DNA of 64,000 nucleotides, from positions 124,001-188,000 of the forward strand of contig NZ_LRBG01000001.1 in assembly GCF_001580545.1 (NCBI RefSeq). The letters run 5' to 3'. The stretch's first letter is position 1. Each line of letters starts with the position of its first letter. Both the position numbers and the translations under genes were made by a program. The notes under the pieces were generated by a model, which was given only the letters and a program-made list of their open reading frames with translations, ran no database searches and was not told the DNA's origin. This document shows, piece after piece, positions 1 through 8,762 of this stretch. This stretch comes from Paraburkholderia monticola (GTDB lineage: Bacteria; Pseudomonadota; Gammaproteobacteria; Burkholderiales; Burkholderiaceae).

Positions 1-1670
1 GTGCACAGAAGCACATCGTCGCTCAGTGTAAGCGCGTGCGGCGATTGTCAGCCAGAAATATAGAAGATGCAGTCAACGATTTCCTGAGTGGTCCGAAGGC
101 TAGCTCCACAAGCAAATACATATTTTGTACGACGACAACGCTGGGTGAAGAGACAGCTGCAGTGGATGCCTGGACGAACGCATACAACCGGCTTATCGTC
201 GCAAACGTTGAGGCAGAGCTGTGGGATTTCGCTCGTCTGAATGATTTGCTGCGCACGCGGCCCGCAATCGTCACGCGATTTTTCGGAGCTGAGTGTGCGC
301 GACGATTCTGCGACCCGGCGTCACCATCGGGAATGTATCCGTCGCAATTCAGACAACACTTCGTCGGGCAGTTCGAGAATCAGCTTGCTCTTGAACAGGT
401 GACAACCCGACTGGACGTCAACCTCCCCTGCGAGAGATTCGCCCATTTTGGTGGAATCCTGACGTTTGCGCGTGCGGACCTGAGCGGAATCAGTTTTGCA
501 ATTAGCGCGAAGACACTCCTCACGTGGGCTCAATGGCGAGTATGGGCAACGATGAAGCACACTGAGCGGCCGTACGCACAGCAAAGTTCCGTGCCTGGAC
601 GGTACGTTCTTTCCGCTGACGGTGTTCGGCTGACGCTAAACGCCGAAGAAGTTGAGGACCTGGACTGGATTCTTTGCAAAGCGTGGGAAGGTTTCCTGCA
701 AGCTGCCAATGAACTTGAAAAATATTGGCGCTTTCTCCGGTTTCCTCGTTTGACGCACGATGAACAAGGCTTTGTGGTGGCGCGCGTCAGTCGTGACACC
801 TGGAGAGCGATGCTGGATTTCGCAAATACGCATGATTTCGAGAAGGGCGACACGTCAAGACACATTTTCGACCGCAGCGCAGGCCTGCTGAAAATCTATA
901 ATCCAAGCAGCAGGCAAACCACGGCATCAGTGCATCACCTCGTGCTTAAAGCGGTATCAGACGGTGAGAGCGCTTTACAGTGGGAACAAGACAGTCTTCT
1001 CTTAATCTGGCAGCCGCCGACGGTTGCGCCCGGTGACAGCAGCTTGGTCGGCCCCGCTGGATATTGGGACGTCGAGCATGCACATGAGTGGCTGGTAGAT
1101 ACCTTCGCGGGCTGGGCAAATGACTGGGCGAAGCAGACGCAAGCGCCTGAAACCCGCACAGGCTGGTTAAGGCGGACCCGGGGTCACCCTCCTGCCGAGC
1201 CCTTCGAGCTGCATATCGACTCCCACGCGATTCTGCCGCGACGGGATTTCCATTCGCCACGCACCGTATCTGAACTGATCGAATTCTGCACACATCTTCA
1301 GGGGCATTTCTACCTCGACAAGTCGGGCGTACCCGTTAAGCGAGAAACGACCACCAATGTTTTGCAACTCGTCCTGCGGTTCCTCAGCCTAGGCGGCGAA
1401 GGAGAAAGACGATACATCGCCGGGAAGCTGACACTTCGATCGGACATGCTGGACGGGGCAATTCCGGGTCTCATTGCTGACACCTCAAAACGCTTTGACC
1501 TCGTGGCTTGGCTCGATAATGCTCTTCGTTGCCTGATCCAGTTGCTGCGCAACGCCGAGCGCCTCACCCAATCCGATATCGACTTTGCCGTCGACCTGCT
1601 GATGCCCGCCGCGAACAGAGTACGTGAGGATCTCCTGTGTCAGGCGTTCTCGCTGCGAGCCTCTTCGTAG
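1..1670 (+). CDS. Partial PD-(D/E)XK nuclease-like protein, N terminus outside window
   Basis: The reading frame is open from the left edge (first whole codon at base 3) and stops at 1670, so the 5' end is missing. A GTG at 36 is probably not the start, because the residues before it (AQKHIVAQCKR) look like the final core strand of a PD-(D/E)XK nuclease with its Q-x-K signature. They are followed by a helix (SARNIEDAVNDFL) and a strand ending FCTTTT, as in Mrr/DUF4297-type nuclease domains. The remaining 500 or so residues are unrecognised and rich in Trp and aromatic residues. It lies upstream of, and co-directional with, an MBL/E2-E1-JAB operon, but a separate promoter lies between them. 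A defence effector role is inference. The nuclease call is moderate because the catalytic acidic residues would lie outside the window. Confidence 0.55.
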   Translation, partial: AQKHIVAQCKRVRRLSARNIEDAVNDFLSGPKASSTSKYIFCTTTTLGEETAAVDAWTNAYNRLIVANVEAELWDFARLNDLLRTRPAIVTRFFGAECARRFCDPASPSGMYPSQFRQHFVGQFENQLALEQVTTRLDVNLPCERFAHFGGILTFARADLSGISFAISAKTLLTWAQWRVWATMKHTERPYAQQSSVPGRYVLSADGVRLTLNAEEVEDLDWILCKAWEGFLQAANELEKYWRFLRFPRLTHDEQGFVVARVSRDTWRAMLDFANTHDFEKGDTSRHIFDRSAGLLKIYNPSSRQTTASVHHLVLKAVSDGESALQWEQDSLLLIWQPPTVAPGDSSLVGPAGYWDVEHAHEWLVDTFAGWANDWAKQTQAPETRTGWLRRTRGHPPAEPFELHIDSHAILPRRDFHSPRTVSELIEFCTHLQGHFYLDKSGVPVKRETTTNVLQLVLRFLSLGGEGERRYIAGKLTLRSDMLDGAIPGLIADTSKRFDLVAWLDNALRCLIQLLRNAERLTQSDIDFAVDLLMPAANRVREDLLCQAFSLRASS

Positions 1671-1818
1671 ACCAAGCCTGGACCACATCCGATTCCATGT
1701 GCCGGACATGCGGGAAACCGGCTCGCGCACGTCCGTCGCCCGTTTCGCGGGACCGGTTCGCGGGTGACGGAACCTTTACGCCCAAACATTACAATTAAAT
1801 TACATAGCCTCGCAGAGA

Positions 1819-1834
1819 CCACAATATCTTGTGG
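1819..1834. promoter_or_regulatory. Perfect 6-4-6 inverted repeat abutting a -35 box (candidate operator)
   Basis: CCACAA, a four-base spacer TATC, then TTGTGG. The right arm ends immediately before the TTGACG hexamer at 1835. A perfect dyad touching the -35 element is a typical place for a repressor site, or for an activator acting on the downstream MBL/E2-E1-JAB operon. No regulator gene is adjacent inside the window. Confidence 0.5.
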
Positions 1835-1863
1835 TTGACGTTTTATCCAGTAGCCCATATAGT
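1835..1863 (+). promoter_or_regulatory. Sigma-70-type promoter of the MBL/E2-E1-JAB operon
   Basis: TTGACG at 1835-1840 and TATAGT at 1858-1863 are separated by exactly 17 bases. This is a near-consensus housekeeping promoter about 60 bases upstream of the GTG start at 1924. The surrounding intergenic stretch is clearly more AT-rich than the flanking genes. Confidence 0.65.
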
Positions 1864-1923
1864 GAAAACAAGGAGGGCTTCCGATATCGATAGGCCCCTC
1901 CAGCACGCTACGAAGAGGCCACA

Positions 1924-3096
1924 GTGACAACAACGCATTTCGTGAAGTTCTATGGCGTCGCCAATGGCGATACTGCCCAGGTGATACTCGACAACGGTCG
2001 CCGCGTGCTTTTCGACTTTTGCCATCGCGGCAATGCCGAGGATCTGGACACACCGGAGATCGATCTGAAAGCGACTCTGAAGAAGGAGCTCAAGGACGCC
2101 GACCGCGACTATTTCGACGTAGTGGCCTTTACGCACGCCGATCTCGATCACATTCAGGGCAGCACCGAATTCTTCGAGCTCCAGCATGCCAAAATCTACC
2201 ATGGCGCGGGCCGGATAAAGATCAAGGACCTGTGGGTACCTGCTGCGATGTTGCTGGAAGAGGCCGACAACGACCACCAGAAGGAAGAGTACGTGCTGTT
2301 GCGCCAGGAGGCCCGTCATCGGTTGCTGAATGGACAGGGCATCCTCGTCTTTTCGAAACCGGAGGCGCTCCGGGAATGGCTTGAGCCCAAACTCAAGGAG
2401 CGTGGCGAACGCCCGGATGCCCGGGACCATCTGTTTGTGGACGCCGGCACACTCGTCCCGGGGTTCTCGCTTGCGAGTGACAACGTGGAGTTCTTCTGCC
2501 ACTCGCCCTTCATCAAGCATTGCGACGACGGCTCCGACGTTATACGCAATTCCGCTTCACTGGTCTTCAACGTCCGCTTTGATGCCGACGGCCAGCGCTA
2601 CGACTTTCTGCAGGTCGGTGACAGCTGCGCTGAAGACCTCGAAGACATCGTGCGCACGACGCTGTATCACAAGCGCGGGGATCGACTCGGATGGAACCTG
2701 TTTAACATTTCCCACCACTGCAGTTATCTTGCGCTGACTGAAGACGGCAAGAAAGGGGAATCGGAAACCGAGCCGAAAGAGCTTGTCAAATATCTGCTCC
2801 GGCAGGGAAAACCTGATGCCTATATTGTGAGCAGCAGCAAACCGACTCCGGATGTGAAAGAGTCTTACACGCAAATTCAGCCGCCCCACATCCAGGCCCG
2901 GAAGGCTTACGAACGGTATCTGCGCGAAGTAAGGGGCCGCAAATTCGTGGTTACCATGGAAGAGCCCAATGCACGCAAGCCCGAGCCGCTCGTCTTTGAG
3001 ATCGGTCGGAGCGGCGTTAGCTGGAAGAAAACGACATCAATCGGTGCTCCTGCATTGGTGCTCTCATCTCCGCCCCGCGCAGGTGCGTGTGACTGA
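1924..3096 (+). CDS. ComEC/Rec2-like metallo-beta-lactamase-fold protein (MBL-1)
   Basis: A 390-residue protein starting at GTG 1924 with a purine-rich ribosome site (GAAGAGG) just upstream. The metal-binding signature of the MBL fold is complete: H71-A-D73-L-D75-H76, read in the context FTHADLDHIQG. A second histidine pair (SHHCSY) sits in the position of the later family ligands (usually a PHHG-like motif). There is no signal peptide or membrane segment, so it is probably cytoplasmic. It overlaps the E2-E1-JAB gene by eight bases, which indicates translational coupling. Predicted MBL partners of fused E1/E2/JAB proteins have been noted in comparative-genomic surveys of prokaryotic ubiquitin-like systems. 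The substrate is unknown; nuclease or nucleotide phosphodiester hydrolysis is only an inference from the fold. Confidence 0.85.
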   Translation: MTTTHFVKFYGVANGDTAQVILDNGRRVLFDFCHRGNAEDLDTPEIDLKATLKKELKDADRDYFDVVAFTHADLDHIQGSTEFFELQHAKIYHGAGRIKIKDLWVPAAMLLEEADNDHQKEEYVLLRQEARHRLLNGQGILVFSKPEALREWLEPKLKERGERPDARDHLFVDAGTLVPGFSLASDNVEFFCHSPFIKHCDDGSDVIRNSASLVFNVRFDADGQRYDFLQVGDSCAEDLEDIVRTTLYHKRGDRLGWNLFNISHHCSYLALTEDGKKGESETEPKELVKYLLRQGKPDAYIVSSSKPTPDVKESYTQIQPPHIQARKAYERYLREVRGRKFVVTMEEPNARKPEPLVFEIGRSGVSWKKTTSIGAPALVLSSPPRAGACD

Positions 3097-5338
3097 ATAT
3101 CATGAACTCCCGGGTTTTTCTGAACTGGAGGCTGACGAAGAACCCGCCATTCCGCGCGCAAAGTCACTGGTTCGCGCAATCGAACGTTCCCGCGACTTTT
3201 CGCTCATCAAGGTGCTGCGCGCTACCAGCACGGACGGGCATCAGCTCGACTGCCTCGTCGTGGACGTCGAAACCGACGAAGTACCCCCAGATAACCCGCA
3301 TGGGATTCTGTATCGGGAACGCGTCGCTCTTTGCGTGAGCGACAATCCTTCCGACCTTGTGGAAGTTCTTGCCATGCGCAAGGACTTCCCGGTGCTCATG
3401 CATCAAAACCACGGCTACTACGAGGGCCCCGCGAGCCTTTGCCTATACTTTGAGTCAGCTGTTTCCGTCTTGCGCACCTGGACACCGGAAGCATTTCTTC
3501 GCCGGATCCAGTGGTGGCTCGCGCGCAGCGCTCGAGACGAGCTGCACCCCGCCGACCAGCCGGTCGAGCATCTGTTCTTCTCCAGCAACTATGAGCTTGT
3601 TCTGCCCAGGAACTACGACGAGCTACGCAACAGTGGCGAGTACCGCTTCGGGCTGAACAAGAAAGCAAATCGCGCGGACGAAGGCTTGACTTGCGAACTC
3701 GTACCCATACCAGTCGCGGCCGATCTGCCTCAGGGAAACATTACCCCCATCGAAATTGAATTGCCCCCAGTCGTCCACGGCGCAATCACACGGGACCCCG
3801 ACACGTTAGGCGCACTCGATACTATCCTCGAGCAGCGAGGGGTCGATTTCGCCTCTCTTTTGAAGGACATGGTTCGCGATCGCGTTGGAGGTCGCGCGCA
3901 GAATAAGCCTGCCAATAAAGAAACGACGGTCTTGTTGCTTCACATTCCAATCTGTCGGGTCGAAGGCGGCGAACCGCAGGCGATGGGGCACCGTGCCTTC
4001 TTCATACCCGTCAGCGTGCTCGATCTAGGAGTGAGCATTGGCCTGCTCACCTTCGCAAATGGGACCTACGCCCCGCACCTGGGCGGAGGTGCCGATACAG
4101 GCATCTGGAGAACGCAAGCCATATTGCCGATGGAAGTTCTCCAGAAAAACGACGCGGATCAATTTCGCCGTCAATCGGGCATCGATAGCGCCGGGCCGAA
4201 AGCTGTATTAATCGGCGCGGGGTCGCTCGGCAGCGCGATGCTCAATCTGTGGGGCCGAGCCGGCTGGGGCACGTGGACAGTAATCGATAATGACCATGTG
4301 AAGCCGCATAACCTGACTCGTCACGTAGCGCTCGATGAGCACATTGGTCATGAGAAGGTGGACGTGGCAGCGAAGCTGCACCGTGCTGCCGTGGGTGAAG
4401 CGACTTCAGTCACACCGTTAAACGCCAACGCTCTCGATTTCGGCAACCAGGCCCTCTCTGCCGCGCTTTCGGCAAGCGAGCTGGTCATAGACGTATCGAC
4501 GACACTCGACTATCCGCGTGCAGCGAGCTCAGTTGACGCGTTTGCGCGCCATGCTTCGGCTTTTGTCACCCCAGATGGCAACGGTGCAGTTCTTCTCATG
4601 GAAGATACCGCCAGAGCAGTGCGCCTGCGAAGTCTTGAAGCACAGTACTACCGGGCAATAATTAACAACGACTGGGGTCGCGATCACCTCGGAACAAACA
4701 CGGATACGTTCTGGAGCGGCAATAGCTGTCGCGACATCTCGCTCGCAATGCCGTACTGGCGCATTGCCACACAGGCAGGCACCTTGGCGGAACAGGTCGT
4801 TCTTCTATCTGCGCGCAAAGATAGCCAAATCCGGATCTGGCAACGCGATCCCGAGCGTGGTTCCGTGCAGGCATACGACGTGCCCGTGTGCTCCGAGCGT
4901 CAGTTGATATTCGACGAATTCAAGCTGTACGTCGATACCGGAGTTGAAGCTGAACTGCGCTCCCTTCGAAAGGATGCGTTCCCAAATGAGACAGGTGGCA
5001 TCCTGCTCGGATACTACGACTTCAACGTCGGCGCCGCCGTGGTAGTGGCCGGGTTGTCGGCGCCGCACGACAGCGTCTCAACGCCAACTTCATTCAAGCG
5101 CGGCACGGCAGGAGTTGCAGATGCCGTCGCCGAAGCGCACCGACGAACCAATGGCGTGGTTGGATACATCGGCGAATGGCACAGCCATCCGCCCGGTTGC
5201 TCGGCGTCGCCCAGCCGTGAAGATCTCGTACAGCTGGCACACCTCGCCCATGGCATGCTCGACGACGGTCTTCCTGCCGTCCAGCTGATTATCGGCGAGG
5301 AGGACGTCCGTATTCTGCAAGCCATTGCCTACGACTAA
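3089..5338 (+). CDS. E2 - E1 (ThiF) - JAB single-chain ubiquitin-conjugation-like protein
   Basis: About 749 residues when started at GTG 3089, which overlaps the MBL-1 stop; an ATG in the same frame at 2969 would overlap MBL-1 by 128 bases and is unlikely. Three enzymes are fused. The N-terminal E2-like domain has a candidate catalytic Cys118 in PASLCLYF, preceded by HQNHGYYEG. The E1/ThiF domain has the nucleotide-binding loop G376-A-G-S-L-G381, then VIDNDHVKPHNLTRH, and a candidate thioester Cys547 in GNSCRD. The C-terminal JAB/JAMM isopeptidase-like domain has E634 (NETGG), H698-S-H700-P and S709-R-E-D712. All expected catalytic residues are present. The same three activities are split between Cap2 and Cap3 in type II CBASS; here they are one chain, without a CD-NTase nearby. 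No ubiquitin-like gene ending in Gly-Gly was found in the cluster, so the modifier or target is unknown. Confidence 0.9.
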   Translation: MTEYHELPGFSELEADEEPAIPRAKSLVRAIERSRDFSLIKVLRATSTDGHQLDCLVVDVETDEVPPDNPHGILYRERVALCVSDNPSDLVEVLAMRKDFPVLMHQNHGYYEGPASLCLYFESAVSVLRTWTPEAFLRRIQWWLARSARDELHPADQPVEHLFFSSNYELVLPRNYDELRNSGEYRFGLNKKANRADEGLTCELVPIPVAADLPQGNITPIEIELPPVVHGAITRDPDTLGALDTILEQRGVDFASLLKDMVRDRVGGRAQNKPANKETTVLLLHIPICRVEGGEPQAMGHRAFFIPVSVLDLGVSIGLLTFANGTYAPHLGGGADTGIWRTQAILPMEVLQKNDADQFRRQSGIDSAGPKAVLIGAGSLGSAMLNLWGRAGWGTWTVIDNDHVKPHNLTRHVALDEHIGHEKVDVAAKLHRAAVGEATSVTPLNANALDFGNQALSAALSASELVIDVSTTLDYPRAASSVDAFARHASAFVTPDGNGAVLLMEDTARAVRLRSLEAQYYRAIINNDWGRDHLGTNTDTFWSGNSCRDISLAMPYWRIATQAGTLAEQVVLLSARKDSQIRIWQRDPERGSVQAYDVPVCSERQLIFDEFKLYVDTGVEAELRSLRKDAFPNETGGILLGYYDFNVGAAVVVAGLSAPHDSVSTPTSFKRGTAGVADAVAEAHRRTNGVVGYIGEWHSHPPGCSASPSREDLVQLAHLAHGMLDDGLPAVQLIIGEEDVRILQAIAYD

Positions 5339-5434
5339 AGGCTTTGGGCAGTATTACCCCCGGCTCTCTTGGTAGCATGAAAGGAGCGCATGGCGGAGCC
5401 TAACGTGGTGAACCGTCCGACAACGTGCACGGTC

Positions 5435-7663
5435 CTACCAGACGGGGATCCATGGCGTCAGGCTTATTGCCTCCACGAACGCCTCGGGAAACTCACTTTT
5501 CCCAGAGTACCGATTTTTTTCAAGAAACCCTTGCATGTGCGAGTACGTGGTCCATTGACCCTTATGCCTGTATGCGAGGTTGAGCATGAGGGCATCGCGC
5601 TCAGCCATCTTGAGCACCTTTTCGAAATGGGACCCAGTCCATTCTGCGTACCGTTCGCATATTATGTCGTCAGACCACTCGTCCACATTCAACTGCCCCT
5701 CCTCCTCGCTGTCCCTGCGCAAACATATTGTCGCCGCGCCTTTGGTCCACCTTGAGTGTCCATAATATGTGGAACACAGCTGAGCTGTGAACTCGTCAGC
5801 GAAGATTGGAACAAGAAGTGGAACGATCTCTTCGAGAATAACGTCCATTGGCAACCCGGTACGCAGGGCAATGAACGCCGCCAACATGTCCCAGTCACAC
5901 GAAGTCAGCACCGCTATTGCGTCACGTGCGTACACCGATTCAGGGGCAGGATTCGAATGGACATAAATCTTTAGGATTCCTCTTACCCATCGTATCGTGT
6001 CGTCGATATCGGCTTTCGAAGGCATCCGGTAGATATCGGACGTGCGGCCATTGCGCCACTCCGATTGCGCCACAAAGAACTTCCTGTGGCGCCGACCGAA
6101 TCGCAAGACCGGCCCCGGATCCGCTACAAGGGCATGCCGACCATCCTTGCGTGCCAGAATCGCGAGGTCTGTCCAGCGTTCAAGCCGATGGTCCAGTTTG
6201 GCGAGCTGTGGCTTAGTCGAGCTTGTTAGCCTCGAAAGAAAGTTCTTATGATTTTGCTTGAGCTGCTTCGCAATCCAGTTGCTGTGCTTTTCCAGCTCAC
6301 CCTGCGTCCATCGGACGAACGACTCACTGGGCGAAGTAACGTTCTGGTTAAGAACGACGATAGGAGTGAAAGCCTGATCGCCTAACCCCTGAACGCACGC
6401 ATAGGCGTCCGCCGTGCTATTGCTGCCCGTCAATGTCAGAACTGTGACCGACCGCTTCTCAACAGAAGACTCGCACTGGAAGACGGAAAAACATGAATCG
6501 CTGTCACTAGCTGCAGGCAACGCGCCGGCTAATGTCTCCACACGACGTACGTTTGGACAAACGAGCGATGCTCCGATCGATCGAACCACGTTCCGGAAGT
6601 TGAGTTCCGGAAGACCGTGTCGACCGCTGGCACTTACCATGACGCTGCGAGGCCTCAGCCAAGCATATACGTCGTTCTGGGCATCAGAACGTCCCTCAAT
6701 GAACAGCTTGCCTCCATGATGCGGTGCTTTCAATACGTCTATCCCGAGGCCAACAGGATGCTTCGCAGCAATGTAGGACCAGTTTTCCTGATCTCCCGCA
6801 AGAACAATCCTCTTTCGATGCGCGCCTCCAAGATGAACGTCCAGAACAGCGACGAGTGAGGTGTCATTGAGAACGTGATTCCCGAAAAACTCGGGGTCGA
6901 GGCGCTGCGCGCTTTCGTGTGTATTCGCGCTGCGGACCGCATCTGCATCCAGCGGGCCTGGACGGGGAAGTCCGGTAGCAAAATCGTCGGGCGAAGCCGA
7001 CGATCCGGTGCGAAAGATACTGCGCAGGAATGCAAAGTCGTCGCCGTCGTCGCTGGCATCGCTCAGGTCGGCTTCCAGTAGCCATTCGCTCGGTAATGGC
7101 GCTCGCATCAAAAGGTTGCCCAGTTCTTCGCCGTCGGACAGCGCCAAGGCTTCGATGAGTCGTGACGCCGGCGATAGAATGGAAAGGACCACGCGACCGT
7201 TCACAAACCTTGAGGAATAGCCTTCGAACGGATATGAAACGGGCACCTTCGCGGCTAGCAGAGCGTTCTCCCATTCCTGTACCCGCTCGACCGCATTGCG
7301 CACCCGGTCAGCAAAGAGCCATGCAAGACGACGAAAGGCCGGAAGACAAGGTCCGAGATACTCACCGATCGTAATTTTTCCCTCAAGAAGTTGCGGCAAG
7401 CCGCCTTGGTGGTCGTTGTCCACATGGCTCAACATCACCACGTCGATATCCGGACGCCCGTCATTGCGTGGATTTTCCGCAAGATGGGCGATCAATGCAT
7501 GAGGCAAACGCTCCCCCGCATCAACGAGCAATCGAAACTGAACGGCCTCATCGCGGACGTATTCGACCAACGTACAGTCTCCATGCCGCACGTTGTAGCT
7601 GCAGACGCGAACGCGTTCGCCAGCTGCGAGATTCCGGTCGGTTACACTTTTTGCCATGATCAT
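5435..7663 (-). CDS. Large two-part ComEC-like MBL-fold protein (MBL-2)
   Basis: A 742-residue protein. Residues 1 to about 400 carry an MBL fold with H80-V-D82-N-D84-H85 (LSHVDNDHQGG) and a later KAPHHGGK motif. An N-terminal VRHGDCTLVEY strand is typical of ComEC-type domains. Residues from about 430 to the end form an unrecognised extension containing a helical stretch (WIAKQLKQNHKNFL) and several Trp/Tyr-rich segments, which is rare in this family and may recognise a substrate or partner. It faces the E2-E1-JAB gene tail to tail, 96 bases apart. Two start codons are possible (7663 and 7657); neither has a strong ribosome site. There is no signal peptide. Function is not established. Confidence 0.8.
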   Translation of the reverse strand: MIMAKSVTDRNLAAGERVRVCSYNVRHGDCTLVEYVRDEAVQFRLLVDAGERLPHALIAHLAENPRNDGRPDIDVVMLSHVDNDHQGGLPQLLEGKITIGEYLGPCLPAFRRLAWLFADRVRNAVERVQEWENALLAAKVPVSYPFEGYSSRFVNGRVVLSILSPASRLIEALALSDGEELGNLLMRAPLPSEWLLEADLSDASDDGDDFAFLRSIFRTGSSASPDDFATGLPRPGPLDADAVRSANTHESAQRLDPEFFGNHVLNDTSLVAVLDVHLGGAHRKRIVLAGDQENWSYIAAKHPVGLGIDVLKAPHHGGKLFIEGRSDAQNDVYAWLRPRSVMVSASGRHGLPELNFRNVVRSIGASLVCPNVRRVETLAGALPAASDSDSCFSVFQCESSVEKRSVTVLTLTGSNSTADAYACVQGLGDQAFTPIVVLNQNVTSPSESFVRWTQGELEKHSNWIAKQLKQNHKNFLSRLTSSTKPQLAKLDHRLERWTDLAILARKDGRHALVADPGPVLRFGRRHRKFFVAQSEWRNGRTSDIYRMPSKADIDDTIRWVRGILKIYVHSNPAPESVYARDAIAVLTSCDWDMLAAFIALRTGLPMDVILEEIVPLLVPIFADEFTAQLCSTYYGHSRWTKGAATICLRRDSEEEGQLNVDEWSDDIICERYAEWTGSHFEKVLKMAERDALMLNLAYRHKGQWTTYSHMQGFLEKNRYSGKSEFPEAFVEAISLTPWIPVW

Positions 7664-7842
7664 TCAGGGGACTTTTGTTTGTGTCAAGGATCAATGCCGC
7701 GCAGCGACGGCGAAGCATGTTCCCTTGCCGATGCAGGCAGCGCGGACGCCCCGCACGCATCGATTCATGCTTCGACCTCCTGCTTCTTGCGCGGCTTACG
7801 GCCTAAGTTCCGCTCCCAGTTACCACCGCATTCGTGGTCCAA

Positions 7843-8703
7843 TCAGGAAACGTAGCAGTTGCCGCTCGCAAAGGTAAAGATAAGCTCTCCATCGTAGCGA
7901 GTCGTCAGAACGCGCCGAACATTGCCTGGACGCCTGAAATCCGATATCCCGCTGCACTTGCTCGCGTAGTACTGCACCGTCTCCTGTGTGTCGTACTGCT
8001 TGTAGTCATCAGAGATCACGACGAGTCTCGGGCGGCACCCCCATACGTCGAACATTTCGGGACAAATGCCGTTCTCCCGTCCATGATGCGACGCGACTAG
8101 TATGTGTATACCGCACACGACTTCGCGAAATCGTTGGTTGGTTTTCAGCATGTGCCTGAATCCAGCGCACTCCAGGTCTCCCGGAAATAGAAATGAAAAT
8201 CCGTGAATCTTGAGATGCAGAACGAGGCTCAGATTATTTTCGTCAGTGAAGTACGGGTACGGGTTCCAGAACCACTCGATGAACACATTGGGAAACTCCG
8301 GCGGGACTACCTGAGATGGCGTCAGCGTAAAGTGACCAAGGGCACTCACGAGCGAATCAATGCCCTTCCCCATCCCATCATCCGTTTTCAAAGTCTTGAC
8401 AACCTGAGCACTCACCGTCGGGTTTCTTAGCATCCAGGCTACGTTGACACTATTCTGAGCGAGGTACGGATGCCCAGAGGCGTGATCCTCGTCATAGTTG
8501 GTGATGACGAATTGCTCAAGGTATGAGACCCCGAGATTGCGCAGGTGGGAGCCAACGTTCCAGCCCGTCGTCGAATTGTGCCCGCAATCGATGAGCATGC
8601 GCCGGCATTCATCGCCGGGAGCCGGCACCGTTAACAGCGCACATGCTCCATGCTCGACGTCAAAGACCTGGAGTAACCCGTCATGAACCGGAAGACCTGC
8701 CAC
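7843..8703 (-). CDS. Small MBL-fold protein with Asn in place of the first metal His (MBL-3)
   Basis: A 286-residue protein from GTG 8703, chosen because a strong ribosome site (GGAGGGAGC) lies directly upstream. The N terminus (LLQVFDVEHGACALL) and the late SHHGREN motif are those of ComEC-like MBL domains. However, the signature reads N69-Y-D71-E-D73-H74 instead of H-x-D-x-D-H, so the first zinc ligand is changed to Asn. It may be catalytically altered or bind a different metal. It lies between MBL-2 and MBL-4 on the same strand, with gaps of 179 and 59 bases, and probably belongs to one minus-strand operon with them. Confidence 0.8.
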   Translation of the reverse strand: MAGLPVHDGLLQVFDVEHGACALLTVPAPGDECRRMLIDCGHNSTTGWNVGSHLRNLGVSYLEQFVITNYDEDHASGHPYLAQNSVNVAWMLRNPTVSAQVVKTLKTDDGMGKGIDSLVSALGHFTLTPSQVVPPEFPNVFIEWFWNPYPYFTDENNLSLVLHLKIHGFSFLFPGDLECAGFRHMLKTNQRFREVVCGIHILVASHHGRENGICPEMFDVWGCRPRLVVISDDYKQYDTQETVQYYASKCSGISDFRRPGNVRRVLTTRYDGELIFTFASGNCYVS

Positions 8704-8762
8704 GCTCCCTCCGCATGAATCGTTTCGAATGGTTACCGCTCAATCGGAGAGGCGGCAAACGG

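Noticed and set aside
2969..3088. N-terminal extension of the E2-E1-JAB protein from ATG 2969
   Set aside because: It overlaps 128 bases of the MBL-1 gene in another frame and has unlike composition; GTG 3089 at the MBL-1 stop is the better start.
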